Shown in pieces: positions 1 through 7,449 of a stretch of 38,752 nucleotides of DNA; positions within the stretch are counted from its first letter, which is position 1, and every line of letters begins with the position of its first letter. The translations under genes and the position numbers were made by a program. The stretch is from Candidatus Pacearchaeota archaeon (GTDB lineage Archaea; Nanobdellota; Nanobdellia; Pacearchaeales; GW2011-AR1), in the NCBI GenBank assembly GCA_016181885.1, contig JACOYJ010000005.1, positions 1-38,752 on the forward strand. The letters run 5' to 3'. The notes beneath the pieces are model-generated. The model was not told where the DNA came from and ran no database searches. It saw nothing but the letters and a program-made list of their open reading frames with translations.

Positions 1-84
1 CGGGTTCGGATTTTCATACCGACGAAACGGCGCATCATGACCGTGGCGGCGGACCGGAACTTGCTTCGTTTACCGCTTACGGTA
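1..84. other. GC-rich segment unlike the rest; probable chimeric contig end
   Basis: By hand count about 58% of these bases are G or C, while the rest of the window is strongly AT-rich. The + strand frame starting at base 3 is open and reads like protein (it contains FHTDETAHHD), but it runs into the AT-rich sequence and stops by chance near 130. The neighbouring kinase on the - strand ends abruptly at the border, at 77. I infer a junction around 80-90 with foreign sequence, either an assembly chimera or a recent insertion. No function is assigned. Confidence 0.5.
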
Positions 85-565
85 TTGATGTATCAAATAT
101 CGTAGCTTCTCTATATTTTGATTTATCATAATGCTTAGTGTTTCTTTTAATTTTAGATACAGGTAACTTTTTTTTATCCTTTCTTTTTAATTCTCTTTTA
201 TTTATACGCTTAACCCTCAAACCAAAAGGAGCTTCCAACTGATAAATTAAAATTTTCGTCATCTTTCTTAATGGCTTGATGAAAGAATTAACAAATTCTT
301 CTCTAGTAAATGCCTTTTCTACAATAACATTCATATTTCTTTTTAAGTATTCTTTTGCCATAGCAATGCCAATATTTGAAGCAAGTTCTACATAGGCTTT
401 GTTATCTATTTTATAGCCATAAACAATTCTTTTTAAGCTGTCTAAAGAGATTAAGGCGCTCAATCTCTTCTTTTTGTAAAGTTCCATCTGCAGCATTTTA
501 GCTGTTGTAGATTTTCCAGAGCCAATAGGACCGTCAATTAAAATCAAAAAAGATTTTCTTTTCAT
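77..565 (-). CDS. P-loop kinase (zeta-toxin/AAA_33-like), 3' end probably lost
   Basis: A 162-residue protein with a Walker A loop at residues 12-20 (GPIGSGKST) directly after a hydrophobic first strand, as in small-molecule or nucleotide kinases of the zeta-toxin/AAA_33 type. A Lys/Arg-rich lid-like stretch lies at about 120-150. The last recognisable residues (ATIFDTS) resemble the strand near the end of such kinases, where a final helix normally follows; here only two residues and a stop remain, at the GC-rich border. The substrate cannot be told. The start overlaps the stop of the upstream 71-residue gene by four bases (ATGA), so the two are probably co-translated. Family is likely, specificity unknown, truncation inferred. 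Confidence 0.7.
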   Translation of the reverse strand: MKRKSFLILIDGPIGSGKSTTAKMLQMELYKKKRLSALISLDSLKRIVYGYKIDNKAYVELASNIGIAMAKEYLKRNMNVIVEKAFTREEFVNSFIKPLRKMTKILIYQLEAPFGLRVKRINKRELKRKDKKKLPVSKIKRNTKHYDKSKYREATIFDTSIP

Positions 566-777
566 TTTTTATATTTTAATGTAATTTTGTTAAGATAGCT
601 AATAAGAGGCAATCTCCAATTTTTCTTTAATTGGGTTCTGATAAGATTAACAATTTCTTTATCATTTCTACTTAATTCATGCTTCTCAACATTTTTTATT
701 TTAGCTAATATAACAAAATATTCTTTATCACTTAATGCATAATTTCTTTTTTCATAGGCTGTAACTTTCATCTCCAA
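562..777 (-). CDS. small hypothetical protein, first gene of kinase operon
   Basis: 71 residues, basic and mostly helical in appearance (many Lys, Asn, Leu), with no cysteine and no membrane segment. I do not recognise a family. The start is the first ATG in the frame and the stop overlaps the kinase start by four bases, the best evidence that it is a real translated gene. A role tied to the kinase, such as an antitoxin-like partner, is only a guess from the overlap. Confidence 0.5.
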   Translation of the reverse strand: MEMKVTAYEKRNYALSDKEYFVILAKIKNVEKHELSRNDKEIVNLIRTQLKKNWRLPLISYLNKITLKYKK

Positions 778-826
778 AAAATCTCCCCTAGTTCGATAAA
801 TTTATTTAGCGAAATTGTAGAAATAT

Positions 827-1387
827 TCATTTGAATATTTCCTCTGCAATTTTAATTCTGTCTTTTATATCCATTGTTTTTGCGAAATTGACATCTGGGA
901 TTCCAGTTTGCCCGACATAGCCAGCAAGCTCCCACATGGTAATTCCAAGAAGTTTTGCTGTTTTCTCCATTGAGATTCCATGCTCATAAATCCTTGAAGC
1001 CTTGTTTACTTTAGCTTTTATAATTACTTCCCTAATGTATTTTTTCAACTTTCCAGATGCGCTATCAAGTTTTTTTGCAATTCTTTCTATATGAAACCTT
1101 AAGTGAGCATCATCTTGTTTTCCTATAGCATAAATTGCGTGCTCTATTTCGTTTATCAGACCTTTGTAGAACTTATTCCAGCCAGGCCTCTGCCGGTAGT
1201 CTGGCCTTTCAAGTATTTTTGATAATGCATAAACTATGACTGCTATTGCAATATTGTCCGGATCTTGGGTTATCGAGGCTGTGTGAATTGTCTGATTGCT
1301 CAACTCCCTCAGCCCAACAACATCATAATTTTTAATCTTCTTGATTGTTCCCTCAAGAATTCTCTTTATGTTCTCTTTTTCCTGCAT
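827..1387 (-). CDS. helical protein with C-terminal HTH-like segment
   Basis: 186 residues, nearly all helix-forming. Near the C-terminus HGISMEKTAKLLGITMWELA has the spacing of a helix-turn-helix of the type found in small archaeal antitoxins (UPF0175-like): Ala-Lys-Leu-Leu-Gly-Ile at the turn, then a second helix. The first 130 residues show no motif I know. A TATA-like box (tttattaa, about 1408-1415) lies some 25 bases before the ATG, so the mRNA is probably leaderless and monocistronic. A DNA-binding role is plausible from the HTH; the target is unknown. Confidence 0.6.
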   Translation of the reverse strand: MQEKENIKRILEGTIKKIKNYDVVGLRELSNQTIHTASITQDPDNIAIAVIVYALSKILERPDYRQRPGWNKFYKGLINEIEHAIYAIGKQDDAHLRFHIERIAKKLDSASGKLKKYIREVIIKAKVNKASRIYEHGISMEKTAKLLGITMWELAGYVGQTGIPDVNFAKTMDIKDRIKIAEEIFK

Positions 1388-1423
1388 GAAATAAATAATG
1401 ATAAAGGATTAATAAAGTTAACC

Positions 1424-2245
1424 TTAAGCATTCACTTCCATCCAATAAGTTGGATATACTTCATTATCGTCAATACGATTTTCAAGCCCGCGATATTCAG
1501 ATGCCTGCCTAATTCCAGTAAATCCTCTTTTGCTAAAATATTCAAAAGGAGTTTGTTCATCAAAGTGTCCTTTTAATCTACCTTTAAACAAAAAACCAAA
1601 CAAGTTCAATACTCTTTCCCCTTTTGGCAGGTCCATAAATCTCTGAAGATTTATATCGTGACTAACATACAATCCTCCACCAAGGTTTCTTAAACAATTT
1701 TGCACATTTTTTGTTAATATATTGTGCTCATTAGGATCTAAATGAACTGTAAGACCTTCTGCTATAACCATTGTCCTTTTGCCATTTTCCAGATAAGGCG
1801 AGACCTGGGAGTATAAATCATCACTAAGCAAATTAACTGGGACAATGTGGTGATTGGAGCATTTAAGGATACCTTCGGTAGATTCAATTTTTCTCTTTTT
1901 CCATTCACACACTTCTGGAAGATCTATTTCAACATATGTGCCGTCAGGATTGTTTCTAGCCCACTCTAATCCATAAGTGGAACCTCCAGCACCTAAATCA
2001 ATAACCTGATCTGGTTGATATTTTATTAAAGCCTTTCTAAATGATTTTACGAGATCTGCTCTTTTTTGTATATGCGCCCTTTGATCTTCTTTACCTATTC
2101 CCATTAGTCTTCCAATTAGATATGGCATCTTTCCCATAAACGACGTAAAATATCTTGCGTAAGGCATGCCAATTTGAGCCCTAATTTCCGCCACTAAAAA
2201 GGAGGTATTCATTCTTCCTCGCTTTATTCTTTCTTCGTTTTCCAT
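1424..2245 (-). CDS. SAM-dependent methyltransferase, LCMT/PPM1-like family
   Basis: 273 residues. Motif I of Rossmann methyltransferases lies at 81-88 (VIDLGAGG). An acidic strand end follows (TYVEIDLPEV, about 103-112), which would bind the SAM ribose. AEGLTVHLDP at about 162-171 matches the E-G-hydrophobic block of the leucine carboxyl methyltransferase-like O-methyltransferases (COG3315 type). Bacterial and archaeal members often modify small molecules, so the substrate is open. It is divergently transcribed from the Lrp-type regulator at 2370 across 124 bases, so that protein could regulate it; this is inferred from position only. Length and motif order are normal. Confidence 0.8.
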   Translation of the reverse strand: MENEERIKRGRMNTSFLVAEIRAQIGMPYARYFTSFMGKMPYLIGRLMGIGKEDQRAHIQKRADLVKSFRKALIKYQPDQVIDLGAGGSTYGLEWARNNPDGTYVEIDLPEVCEWKKRKIESTEGILKCSNHHIVPVNLLSDDLYSQVSPYLENGKRTMVIAEGLTVHLDPNEHNILTKNVQNCLRNLGGGLYVSHDINLQRFMDLPKGERVLNLFGFLFKGRLKGHFDEQTPFEYFSKRGFTGIRQASEYRGLENRIDDNEVYPTYWMEVNA

Positions 2246-2263
2246 TTTATTAATTTCTCATGT

Positions 2264-2348
2264 ATTTACTACTATATAGTAACATGTAAATAATACTTAA
2301 AACCCAACCAGCTGTTTTTGCGCTAAATTGCAACACAACGTTTTTAAA
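2264..2348. promoter_or_regulatory. divergent promoters with 12-base palindrome
   Basis: A perfect palindrome, TACTATATAGTA, lies at 2270-2281 and carries the TATA box of the methyltransferase gene, about 30 bases before its ATG. The adjacent ACATGT (2282-2287) is also self-complementary. On the + strand TTTTTAAA at 2341-2348 is centred 26 bases before the ATG of the Lrp-type gene, so that mRNA is probably leaderless. The palindrome is the right size for a dimeric regulator such as the Lrp protein encoded here; binding is not shown. Confidence 0.55.
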
Positions 2349-2369
2349 CAATAGCTGGCTTTTCTCTTT

Positions 2370-3467
2370 ATGGAAGACCTTAAAGGATTTGTAGAGCCGG
2401 CTACACCAAGCCATACTTATGACGTTTTAGATAAGAGATTATTAGTGGGATTAGCCCACAATGCACGATTCTCACCAACTCAATTAAAGAAATTGGTTAA
2501 TCTATCAAAAGACGGAATACGCCATAGAATAGAAAAAATGCATAAAAACTACACTATATTGCAAAATATTCTTATTCTAAATCCATTCGTTTTAGGATTC
2601 AAATTCCACACTTTGGCTTTAGAAATTAATTTTCCCTCAATAAATGAGGAGATGATTTTAATAGGAAAACTGGCAATGCACCCAAATACGGCTTGGATAG
2701 GACAATGTTTAGGAAAATACAACCTTATTGTCAACATAATTACCTCCAAAGAAGATACCAAAAGCATTGTAAGTCAAATAAGGAAGATATGCGAATCAAA
2801 TTTGGGAAAAAGTGAATTAGTAGAGATTACTCAGATGCATTCTTATAACCTTCTCCCAAAATGGTTCATAAATGAAACAGGTATTAGTGAAAGAGTTTTA
2901 TATAAACAAAAAAATTCGTTCAATGAAATTCTTTCATATCCCTCAATTAATCAAGTGAAACGAACTTCAATAGATAAGCTTGATGTATCAATAATCAGAT
3001 CCCTTTCTCAAGATAGTTCAAAATCAATTGCAAATATTGCAGATGAGCTTAAATCTCCATTCAATACTATAAAAAACAGATTACGGAGTTTGATTAAAAA
3101 TGAGATTATCTTAGCATTTCGTCCATTAATTAATTCAGCGTTTTTACACTTTTTTCCATTTGTGGCATTAATTAAATTAAACAGTGATTCTGAGATTGAC
3201 AACATTAGATCTTTTTTGAAAAATCATGGAAATGCGGGTTTTGTCCTGGAAACAAAGGGTAAGTGGAGCTTTGAATGGTTTGCAGCAAATAAAAACAATG
3301 CACAAATTTACAAAGACACAAAAGAGCTAAGAGAGAAATTTAAATCAATTAAAGACATAACAACACTATTTATTGTTAAAGATTATAAAATGACATTTAT
3401 CCCAGAATACGTTCTTAACAATGGGCTGGATTCTTGCCTTATGAAAAAAAGATTATTTAAACCTTAA
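2370..3467 (+). CDS. Lrp/AsnC-family regulator with duplicated HTH-ligand modules
   Basis: 365 residues, about twice the usual Lrp length. The first module has an AsnC-type winged helix at about 20-66 (DKRLLVGLAHNARFSPTQLK) followed by an alpha/beta ligand-binding half. A second winged helix begins near residue 201 (DKLDVSIIRSLSQDSSKSIA) and a second ligand-like half runs to the end. Tandem Lrp-type proteins occur in archaea and likely bind DNA as an internal pseudodimer. Effector and regulon are unknown; the divergent methyltransferase and the downstream PIN gene are candidate targets. The ATG follows a TATA box by 26 bases, with no room for a ribosome site. Confidence 0.8.
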   Translation: MEDLKGFVEPATPSHTYDVLDKRLLVGLAHNARFSPTQLKKLVNLSKDGIRHRIEKMHKNYTILQNILILNPFVLGFKFHTLALEINFPSINEEMILIGKLAMHPNTAWIGQCLGKYNLIVNIITSKEDTKSIVSQIRKICESNLGKSELVEITQMHSYNLLPKWFINETGISERVLYKQKNSFNEILSYPSINQVKRTSIDKLDVSIIRSLSQDSSKSIANIADELKSPFNTIKNRLRSLIKNEIILAFRPLINSAFLHFFPFVALIKLNSDSEIDNIRSFLKNHGNAGFVLETKGKWSFEWFAANKNNAQIYKDTKELREKFKSIKDITTLFIVKDYKMTFIPEYVLNNGLDSCLMKKRLFKP

Positions 3468-3482
3468 GATGTTCTATAATTC

Positions 3483-3842
3483 ATGAAACAAGTCCTCCTT
3501 GACACAAGCTTTATACTAACATGCATAAAGCAGAAGATTGACTTTTTTGAAGAAATATTTTTCATGGGATTGGGGATAATAATTCCAGAAGAAGTAATCA
3601 AAGAGCTTGAGCTATTGGTAAAAAGCAGAAAAAGCGCAAGTTCTGCCTTTGCCTTGAAGCTATTAAGCCTTAACAAATTTGAAATTATCTCTCTTAAAAC
3701 AAAAAAAGTTGATCAAGGAATTATAAATTATGCCAGGAAAAATCCTTTAGTTATTGTCGCCACGCTCGACGGAGAGATTAAAAGAAAACTGAGAAACCAT
3801 AAACTTGTTATAAAAGGAAAAAAAAAGCTGGATATTATTTAA
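3483..3842 (+). CDS. PIN-domain ribonuclease-like protein (FCF1/VapC9-like)
   Basis: 119 residues covering one PIN domain. The first strand ends in LLDTSF with the invariant Asp near residue 7; EEVIKELE (about 37-44) supplies the conserved acidic residue of helix 2; VATLDGEIKRKL (about 92-103) has the third Asp. The latter pattern, with a basic following helix, resembles the FCF1-type PIN proteins of archaea more than classical VapC toxins. No antitoxin gene lies beside it: it follows the Lrp gene by 15 bases and was probably captured by that transcript. Its 3' end overlaps the convergent gene by 8 bases. Target RNA unknown. Confidence 0.75.
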   Translation: MKQVLLDTSFILTCIKQKIDFFEEIFFMGLGIIIPEEVIKELELLVKSRKSASSAFALKLLSLNKFEIISLKTKKVDQGIINYARKNPLVIVATLDGEIKRKLRNHKLVIKGKKKLDII

Positions 3843-4062
3843 CCTTGGAAATCATTTCTCGAGCTTCTATCAGGGCTTCTCCAGTTAATGTAGATAAATA
3901 AGCATTGCCCATTTCTCTAAAATTCCAGCTATAATTAAGAGGATCTGTTACTCTCTCTAATCTTCCCGCTTGAACAGCAAAAACTCCCTGATCAGCAACG
4001 TAATATCTTTCAGCAATTCCCCCGGTTTTCTTCGTTACCTTTAACTCGTATATTTTGTCCAT
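3835..4062 (-). CDS. small hypothetical protein
   Basis: 75 residues, no recognised domain. The first half is beta-rich (IYELKVTKKTGGIAERYYV) and the last 25 residues look helical and end in a basic tail. It has no signal peptide or cysteines. It converges on the PIN gene with an 8-base overlap and is transcribed away from the DHH-like gene. The ATG at 4062 is the only sensible start. I consider it real because the composition is balanced and the intergenic spaces fit. Confidence 0.5.
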   Translation of the reverse strand: MDKIYELKVTKKTGGIAERYYVADQGVFAVQAGRLERVTDPLNYSWNFREMGNAYLSTLTGEALIEAREMISKVK

Positions 4063-4151
4063 GTTTGCTTTTAATGATTCTTCTTTTTAAGCATTATTGT
4101 GCTAAATTAACTTAGTTATATCTTTATAAATCTGGAAATAATGTGAATTTT

Positions 4152-5102
4152 ATGTCAATTGACCTGTGTGTTGAGCCGAGAAAAGTTTACACTTGGGACG
4201 AATTCAGGCTTGAAAAACCATCGTTTTCTATAGCTCTTGATGGAATTGTTAATGGACCGACAATGAGGGAGCATTTCGGACCTTATGCAAATTTTGACCA
4301 TCATGCCGGTGTTGATAGGACTTCGACCAGGTCAACTTCAGAACAGGTTTATATGGAAATAAATCTTGATTTATTTGATCAATTCAGAAAAAACGGCATT
4401 CCCCACGCTAATGTTTTTGTCAATGATCCTGATGAAGACACCTGCTTGGCATGGTGGCTGTTGAAGAATCATGAGGAAGTTTCTGATCATGCTAATCCAA
4501 AAATAAATAGGTTAGTTTCGTGCGAGGATAAATTGGACTGCACTGCCGGAGCATATCCTTTTGGAGACATAAAAATGAGAAGGCAGATGGCATGGATTTT
4601 TCAGCCATATACTCAGGCAAGATTTGAGGAGAAGCTTGGAGATATGGGCGTTGCAGAAATGACTAATCTAATAGAATCTGTTGAGAAAAGAATAAGCGAA
4701 CATATTTTTGGGACCGGGGGGGAAATAGCGCTTGAAGGAAATTACGAAAAGATTGGGGGAGGAAAGAATTGGACTTTCGTGAAAGAGACTGGGTCTGTTG
4801 CAAGAATGGCAATGTATAATGACGGAATAAAGGCATTCATATCTTTTTTGTCAGAAAAGGATGGCGGTTTCTTTGTTTATTCTGTCGGCAGAAAGTCCGG
4901 TTGGGTTAAAGATTTTCCAATACCAAGGCTTTATGATAGATATAACTATGAGGAGAAAAAGCTTGGAGCAGAGATAACCCAAAATAACAGATGGAATGGT
5001 GGAGACACTACGGGAGGCTCGCCTAAAAAAACAGGGAGCAAGATTCCGCCAGAAATATTAGAGGAAATCACTAACGATGAGCTTGAAAAATTGGGGGTTT
5101 GA
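4152..5102 (+). CDS. DHH-like putative phosphoesterase of unknown function
   Basis: 316 residues from ATG 4152. I prefer this start over the in-frame GTG at 4143 because the TATA box TTTATAAA (4123-4130) is centred 26 bases before 4152. Motifs resembling DHH phosphoesterases are visible: LDGIVNGP, then NFDHHAGVDR with the Asp-His-His, then VNDPDEDTCLAWWLL with further acidic residues, and CEDKLDC. DHH proteins use such residues to hold two metal ions and cleave phosphodiesters or pyrophosphate, but this family is not one whose substrate I know. It stands alone in its transcript. Catalytic assignment is an inference from the motif pattern. Confidence 0.6.
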   Translation: MSIDLCVEPRKVYTWDEFRLEKPSFSIALDGIVNGPTMREHFGPYANFDHHAGVDRTSTRSTSEQVYMEINLDLFDQFRKNGIPHANVFVNDPDEDTCLAWWLLKNHEEVSDHANPKINRLVSCEDKLDCTAGAYPFGDIKMRRQMAWIFQPYTQARFEEKLGDMGVAEMTNLIESVEKRISEHIFGTGGEIALEGNYEKIGGGKNWTFVKETGSVARMAMYNDGIKAFISFLSEKDGGFFVYSVGRKSGWVKDFPIPRLYDRYNYEEKKLGAEITQNNRWNGGDTTGGSPKKTGSKIPPEILEEITNDELEKLGV

Positions 5103-5349
5103 AATAAGGGTGCAAATTAAACCCGCAATCTTAACTACACTAAATCCTAATAATTATCTACAAATAAGTTAGCGGCTACAAAAGGCATAATCATCGATAA
5201 AAATTTGATAGATTATCATAAATCAATAATTGCCATCGAATTAATAATTATGAATTATAATAGATTAGTAGGTATTATTTATGAAGCAACGTACTTAACC
5301 TAAAAATATACACCCAAATACTCTATGCCTTCATCATTAATAACTAACA
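5103..5349. other. AT-rich intergenic region upstream of structured repeat
   Basis: No convincing ORF. Bases 5112-5135 match 25664-25687 in 20 of 24 positions, and both blocks precede a copy of the 101-base element described next (214 bases before it here, 51 bases there). The match suggests the repeated unit extends further 5' than the 101 bases, with a spacer of variable length. The rest shows only AT-rich sequence. Confidence 0.4.
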
Positions 5350-5450
5350 GCAAATCTGTGAATGAAATAAGTAGCTAATTATATTTATTATTTGCGGGTT
5401 ACTGAACGAATTAAACCATGGAATGTTGAGTTATGAACCTGACTTAACAC
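5350..5450 (+). ncRNA. structured repeat element, copy A (candidate RNA)
   Basis: 101 bases aligning without gaps to 25739-25839 with about 80 identities by hand count. Two stems can be drawn in both copies. Stem 1 pairs element positions 4-13 with 42-51 (ten pairs); the copies differ at 44, 47 and 49 and each difference keeps a pair, G-U here against Watson-Crick there. Stem 2 pairs 75-82 with 93-100 and differs at 79, again keeping a pair, while its 10-base loop differs at half its positions. It ends before the TATA box of rpo7, so it is not in that mRNA leader. Strand is assumed from the final hairpin being at the rpo7 side. Confidence 0.5.
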
Positions 5451-5458
5451 GGGGATAA

Positions 5459-5468
5459 GCTTTAAAAA
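5459..5468 (+). promoter_or_regulatory. TATA box of the rpo7 operon
   Basis: TTTAAAAACC with an upstream purine-rich BRE-like stretch is centred about 26 bases before the ATG at 5490. Transcription would begin at or next to the start codon, giving a leaderless first gene. Confidence 0.6.
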
Positions 5469-5489
5469 CCGTTTTTTACTACTCTTTTT

Positions 5490-6113
5490 ATGTTCTATCT
5501 AACTGAAGTTGAAGATTATGTGCGGGTTGAACCGAAACTTTTTGGCCTGCCTACTGTCGAGGCTGTTGATCAGCAGCTTAGAGAGATTTATGCTGATTAT
5601 TATGATGAGGAATTGGGAAAAGTTGTTGCTGTAATGGAGGTCTTGAATGTTGGCGAGGGAGTCATTATTCCCGGCGACGGCGCAGCTTATTATAATTCGG
5701 CATTTAGAGTTTTGGTTTGGAAGCCCGAGCTGCAGGAAGTTGTCTTCGGTGAAATTGCAGAAATAGCAAATTTCGGCGCGTTTATAGATATGGGAGTCAT
5801 GAGAGGCATGATTCACATCGGGCAAACAATGGATGATTATGTTTCTTTTTCAAAATCAAATTCTCTTCTTGGCAAAAATTCCAAAAGGGCATTGAAATCT
5901 GGAGATTTATGTCTGGCAAGATTAGTTGCTTTGAGCCACAAAGGCGACGAGCCAAAAATTGGCTTGACAATGAGACAGCCAGGATTGGGAAAACTTGAGT
6001 GGATTAAAGAAGACGAGATGAAAAAAGACAGGGAAGAAAAAAGATTGGCTAAGGCTGAAGAAAAAGCAGAAAAAGGAAAAACTGCTAAGGGCAAAACGGA
6101 GAAGAGAAAATGA
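5490..6113 (+). CDS. rpo7: DNA-directed RNA polymerase subunit Rpo7 (RpoE')
   Basis: 207 residues. The N-terminal tip domain opens with MFYLTEVEDYVRVEPKLF and continues through the G-hydrophobic-I-P-G-DG stretch typical of archaeal Rpo7 and eukaryotic Rpb7. The S1/OB domain starts at about residue 83 (GEIAEIANFGAFIDMG). Rpo7 pairs with Rpo4 to form the polymerase stalk, which aids open-complex formation and binds emerging RNA. After about residue 170 comes a Lys/Glu-rich tail ending in repeats of Lys-Gly-Lys, not part of the usual fold. It leads an operon with spt4 and two ribosomal protein genes, a classical archaeal neighbourhood. Start follows the TATA box at 5459. Confidence 0.93.
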   Translation: MFYLTEVEDYVRVEPKLFGLPTVEAVDQQLREIYADYYDEELGKVVAVMEVLNVGEGVIIPGDGAAYYNSAFRVLVWKPELQEVVFGEIAEIANFGAFIDMGVMRGMIHIGQTMDDYVSFSKSNSLLGKNSKRALKSGDLCLARLVALSHKGDEPKIGLTMRQPGLGKLEWIKEDEMKKDREEKRLAKAEEKAEKGKTAKGKTEKRK

Positions 6114-6454
6114 CCCAAGAAGATGAATTTAGATTGAATGAAATAACAACAATGGAATATGATTCAAATACTCGCCAGAGGAACTTAGTAATATCTGCTC
6201 TAAATGACCCTATTATGCAAAATAGTAGTTATTCTTTTAGATGTGTTAATGAAAACATTCTAAGTAGAACATATTGTATGCCTACAAGCCAAGGAAGTGA
6301 TGTCACAGTAGTTGTGATAAATCCCTTAATTCCGAGATTTTCTAAAGTGTTAATTTCTGGAACAAAAGAAGCTTGTGAATGGCACAAAGGAACTTTGGAT
6401 GAGCTTGCAGGAACTAAAGAATTAAACTCTGGAGCCCGCTTCCAAAGAAGATAA
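6110..6454 (+). CDS. hypothetical protein between rpo7 and spt4
   Basis: 114 residues with no recognised domain. The ATG overlaps the rpo7 stop by four bases (ATGA), and spt4 begins two bases after its stop, so it is firmly inside the operon. The middle is beta-rich and contains three cysteines (near 44, 55 and 88) that do not form a zinc motif. The rpo7-spt4 pair is normally adjacent or separated by other known genes, so this insertion is lineage-specific. No function can be given. Confidence 0.6.
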   Translation: MTQEDEFRLNEITTMEYDSNTRQRNLVISALNDPIMQNSSYSFRCVNENILSRTYCMPTSQGSDVTVVVINPLIPRFSKVLISGTKEACEWHKGTLDELAGTKELNSGARFQRR

Positions 6455-6456
6455 AA

Positions 6457-6645
6457 ATGCCTAAAGAAAAAGCATGCAAAATCTGCAATACAATATATGA
6501 AGGCGGAGATAAATGCCCCAACTGCGGGGCTTCTGAATCGTCAGACTCTTTTAAGGGAAGAGTAAGGATTCTTAATCCTGAAAAATCAGAAATTGCCCAG
6601 AAATTAAAAGTAAAAAAGAAAGGAAATTTTGCAATAAGAGCCTAA
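6457..6645 (+). CDS. spt4: transcription elongation factor Spt4 (RpoE'')
   Basis: 62 residues, the normal size of archaeal Spt4. Four cysteines at about 7, 10, 20 and 23 (CKIC and CPNC) form the single zinc site, followed by the strand-rich GRVRILNPEKSEIAQKL. Spt4 binds Spt5 and clamps the RNA polymerase during elongation. It follows the unknown 114-residue gene by two bases and precedes rps24e by one, which places it in the rpo7 operon. Confidence 0.92.
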   Translation: MPKEKACKICNTIYEGGDKCPNCGASESSDSFKGRVRILNPEKSEIAQKLKVKKKGNFAIRA

Positions 6646-6646
6646 A

Positions 6647-6967
6647 ATGAATGAGACTTTAAAAATAATTTCACAAAAAGAAAATCCATTGTTTAAGAGA
6701 AAGGAAGTTGAGGCAGAATTGACTGCGGAAATATCTCCAAGCAGAGAAGATCTTATGTCTGCATTGGCCAGGAAGCTTTCTTCTTCTGCCGATGCTGTAA
6801 GAATAAAGAAGGTTAAGAGCAAATTTGGCTCAAAGAAATTTTCAATTTCAGCGAATGTTTATCAGGATAAGGAGACTAAAAAATCTGTTGAGATTAAAAA
6901 GCAAAAGGAAGAGGCTTTAGATAATAAACCAGCTCCGGCAGAAGCGAAAACAGGGGAGGCTAAATGA
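6647..6967 (+). CDS. rps24e: ribosomal protein S24e
   Basis: 106 residues. The core has the family signature: the N-terminal strand with NPLFKRKEVEAEL, the PSREDLMSALARKL helix, and IKKVKSKFGSKKFSISANVY. It is a small-subunit protein shared with eukaryotes. The last 25 residues form a Lys/Glu/Ala/Pro tail that is variable in the family. Its stop overlaps the start of the next gene by four bases. The position after spt4 is usual in archaea. Confidence 0.93.
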   Translation: MNETLKIISQKENPLFKRKEVEAELTAEISPSREDLMSALARKLSSSADAVRIKKVKSKFGSKKFSISANVYQDKETKKSVEIKKQKEEALDNKPAPAEAKTGEAK

Positions 6968-7281
6968 AATATATAAGTTTAAAATTAGATGATGATTGGG
7001 GGCATAAATCATATTCAACAAAAGGTAAAAATCCAAGAGAAGTTGAATTTGCCGGAGGACAAGCCCTGAATGTGCAATGGCCAGAGGGTATTATTACTAA
7101 AGAGACAATTAGAATGCACTATTATGAAGAACATATTAATGACATGGGACATGAATATATTGCTAGGGGAGAAATACCAACATTTAAAATTAAAGTCAGA
7201 GGTCTTGAAGTAATAATAGATAATTTTGAGAGGTTAAAATTCAGGGACGATGAAATAAAATTTAAAGAGGAAAGAAAATGA
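6964..7281 (+). CDS. hypothetical protein in ribosomal operon
   Basis: 105 residues, no known family. It is rich in aromatic and charged residues and beta-strand patterns (YISLKLDDDWGHKSYSTKG; PTFKIKVRGLEVIIDNF). The ATG overlaps the rps24e stop by four bases and its own stop overlaps the next small ORF by four, so ribosomes probably pass directly from gene to gene. The position suggests expression with the ribosome; nothing indicates a particular function. Confidence 0.6.
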   Translation: MKYISLKLDDDWGHKSYSTKGKNPREVEFAGGQALNVQWPEGIITKETIRMHYYEEHINDMGHEYIARGEIPTFKIKVRGLEVIIDNFERLKFRDDEIKFKEERK

Positions 7282-7448
7282 AATTAGAATATGCTTTGGT
7301 TTGGGCAAGAGGCAACAAAATGCAAGTTTTTAATTTAGGTAATGAAAGATATTCCCTTCTGAATAATAGCGGAAAGGTGCTTGGAGAGATTTACCTTATT
7401 GAAGAAACTAAGGACGAATACTTTCTGCAATTAGGATTGGATTTGTAA
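7278..7448 (+). CDS. 56-residue ORF between two ribosomal operon genes
   Basis: A short ORF starting MKLEYALVWARGN and ending FLQLGLDL. Its ATG overlaps the upstream stop (ATGA) and rps27ae starts two bases after its stop. That exact packing and its beta-rich, non-random composition argue that it is translated. No family is recognised; its length and pattern resemble a single small beta-sheet domain. Confidence 0.55.
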   Translation: MKLEYALVWARGNKMQVFNLGNERYSLLNNSGKVLGEIYLIEETKDEYFLQLGLDL

Positions 7449-7449
7449 A

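Noticed and set aside
1265-1576. + strand 103-codon ORF
   Set aside because: It is antisense to two better-supported genes, and its composition is that of a shadow frame.
4715-4722. Second G-run as a frameshift site
   Set aside because: The frame continues correctly through it in the DHH-like gene with normal motifs downstream.
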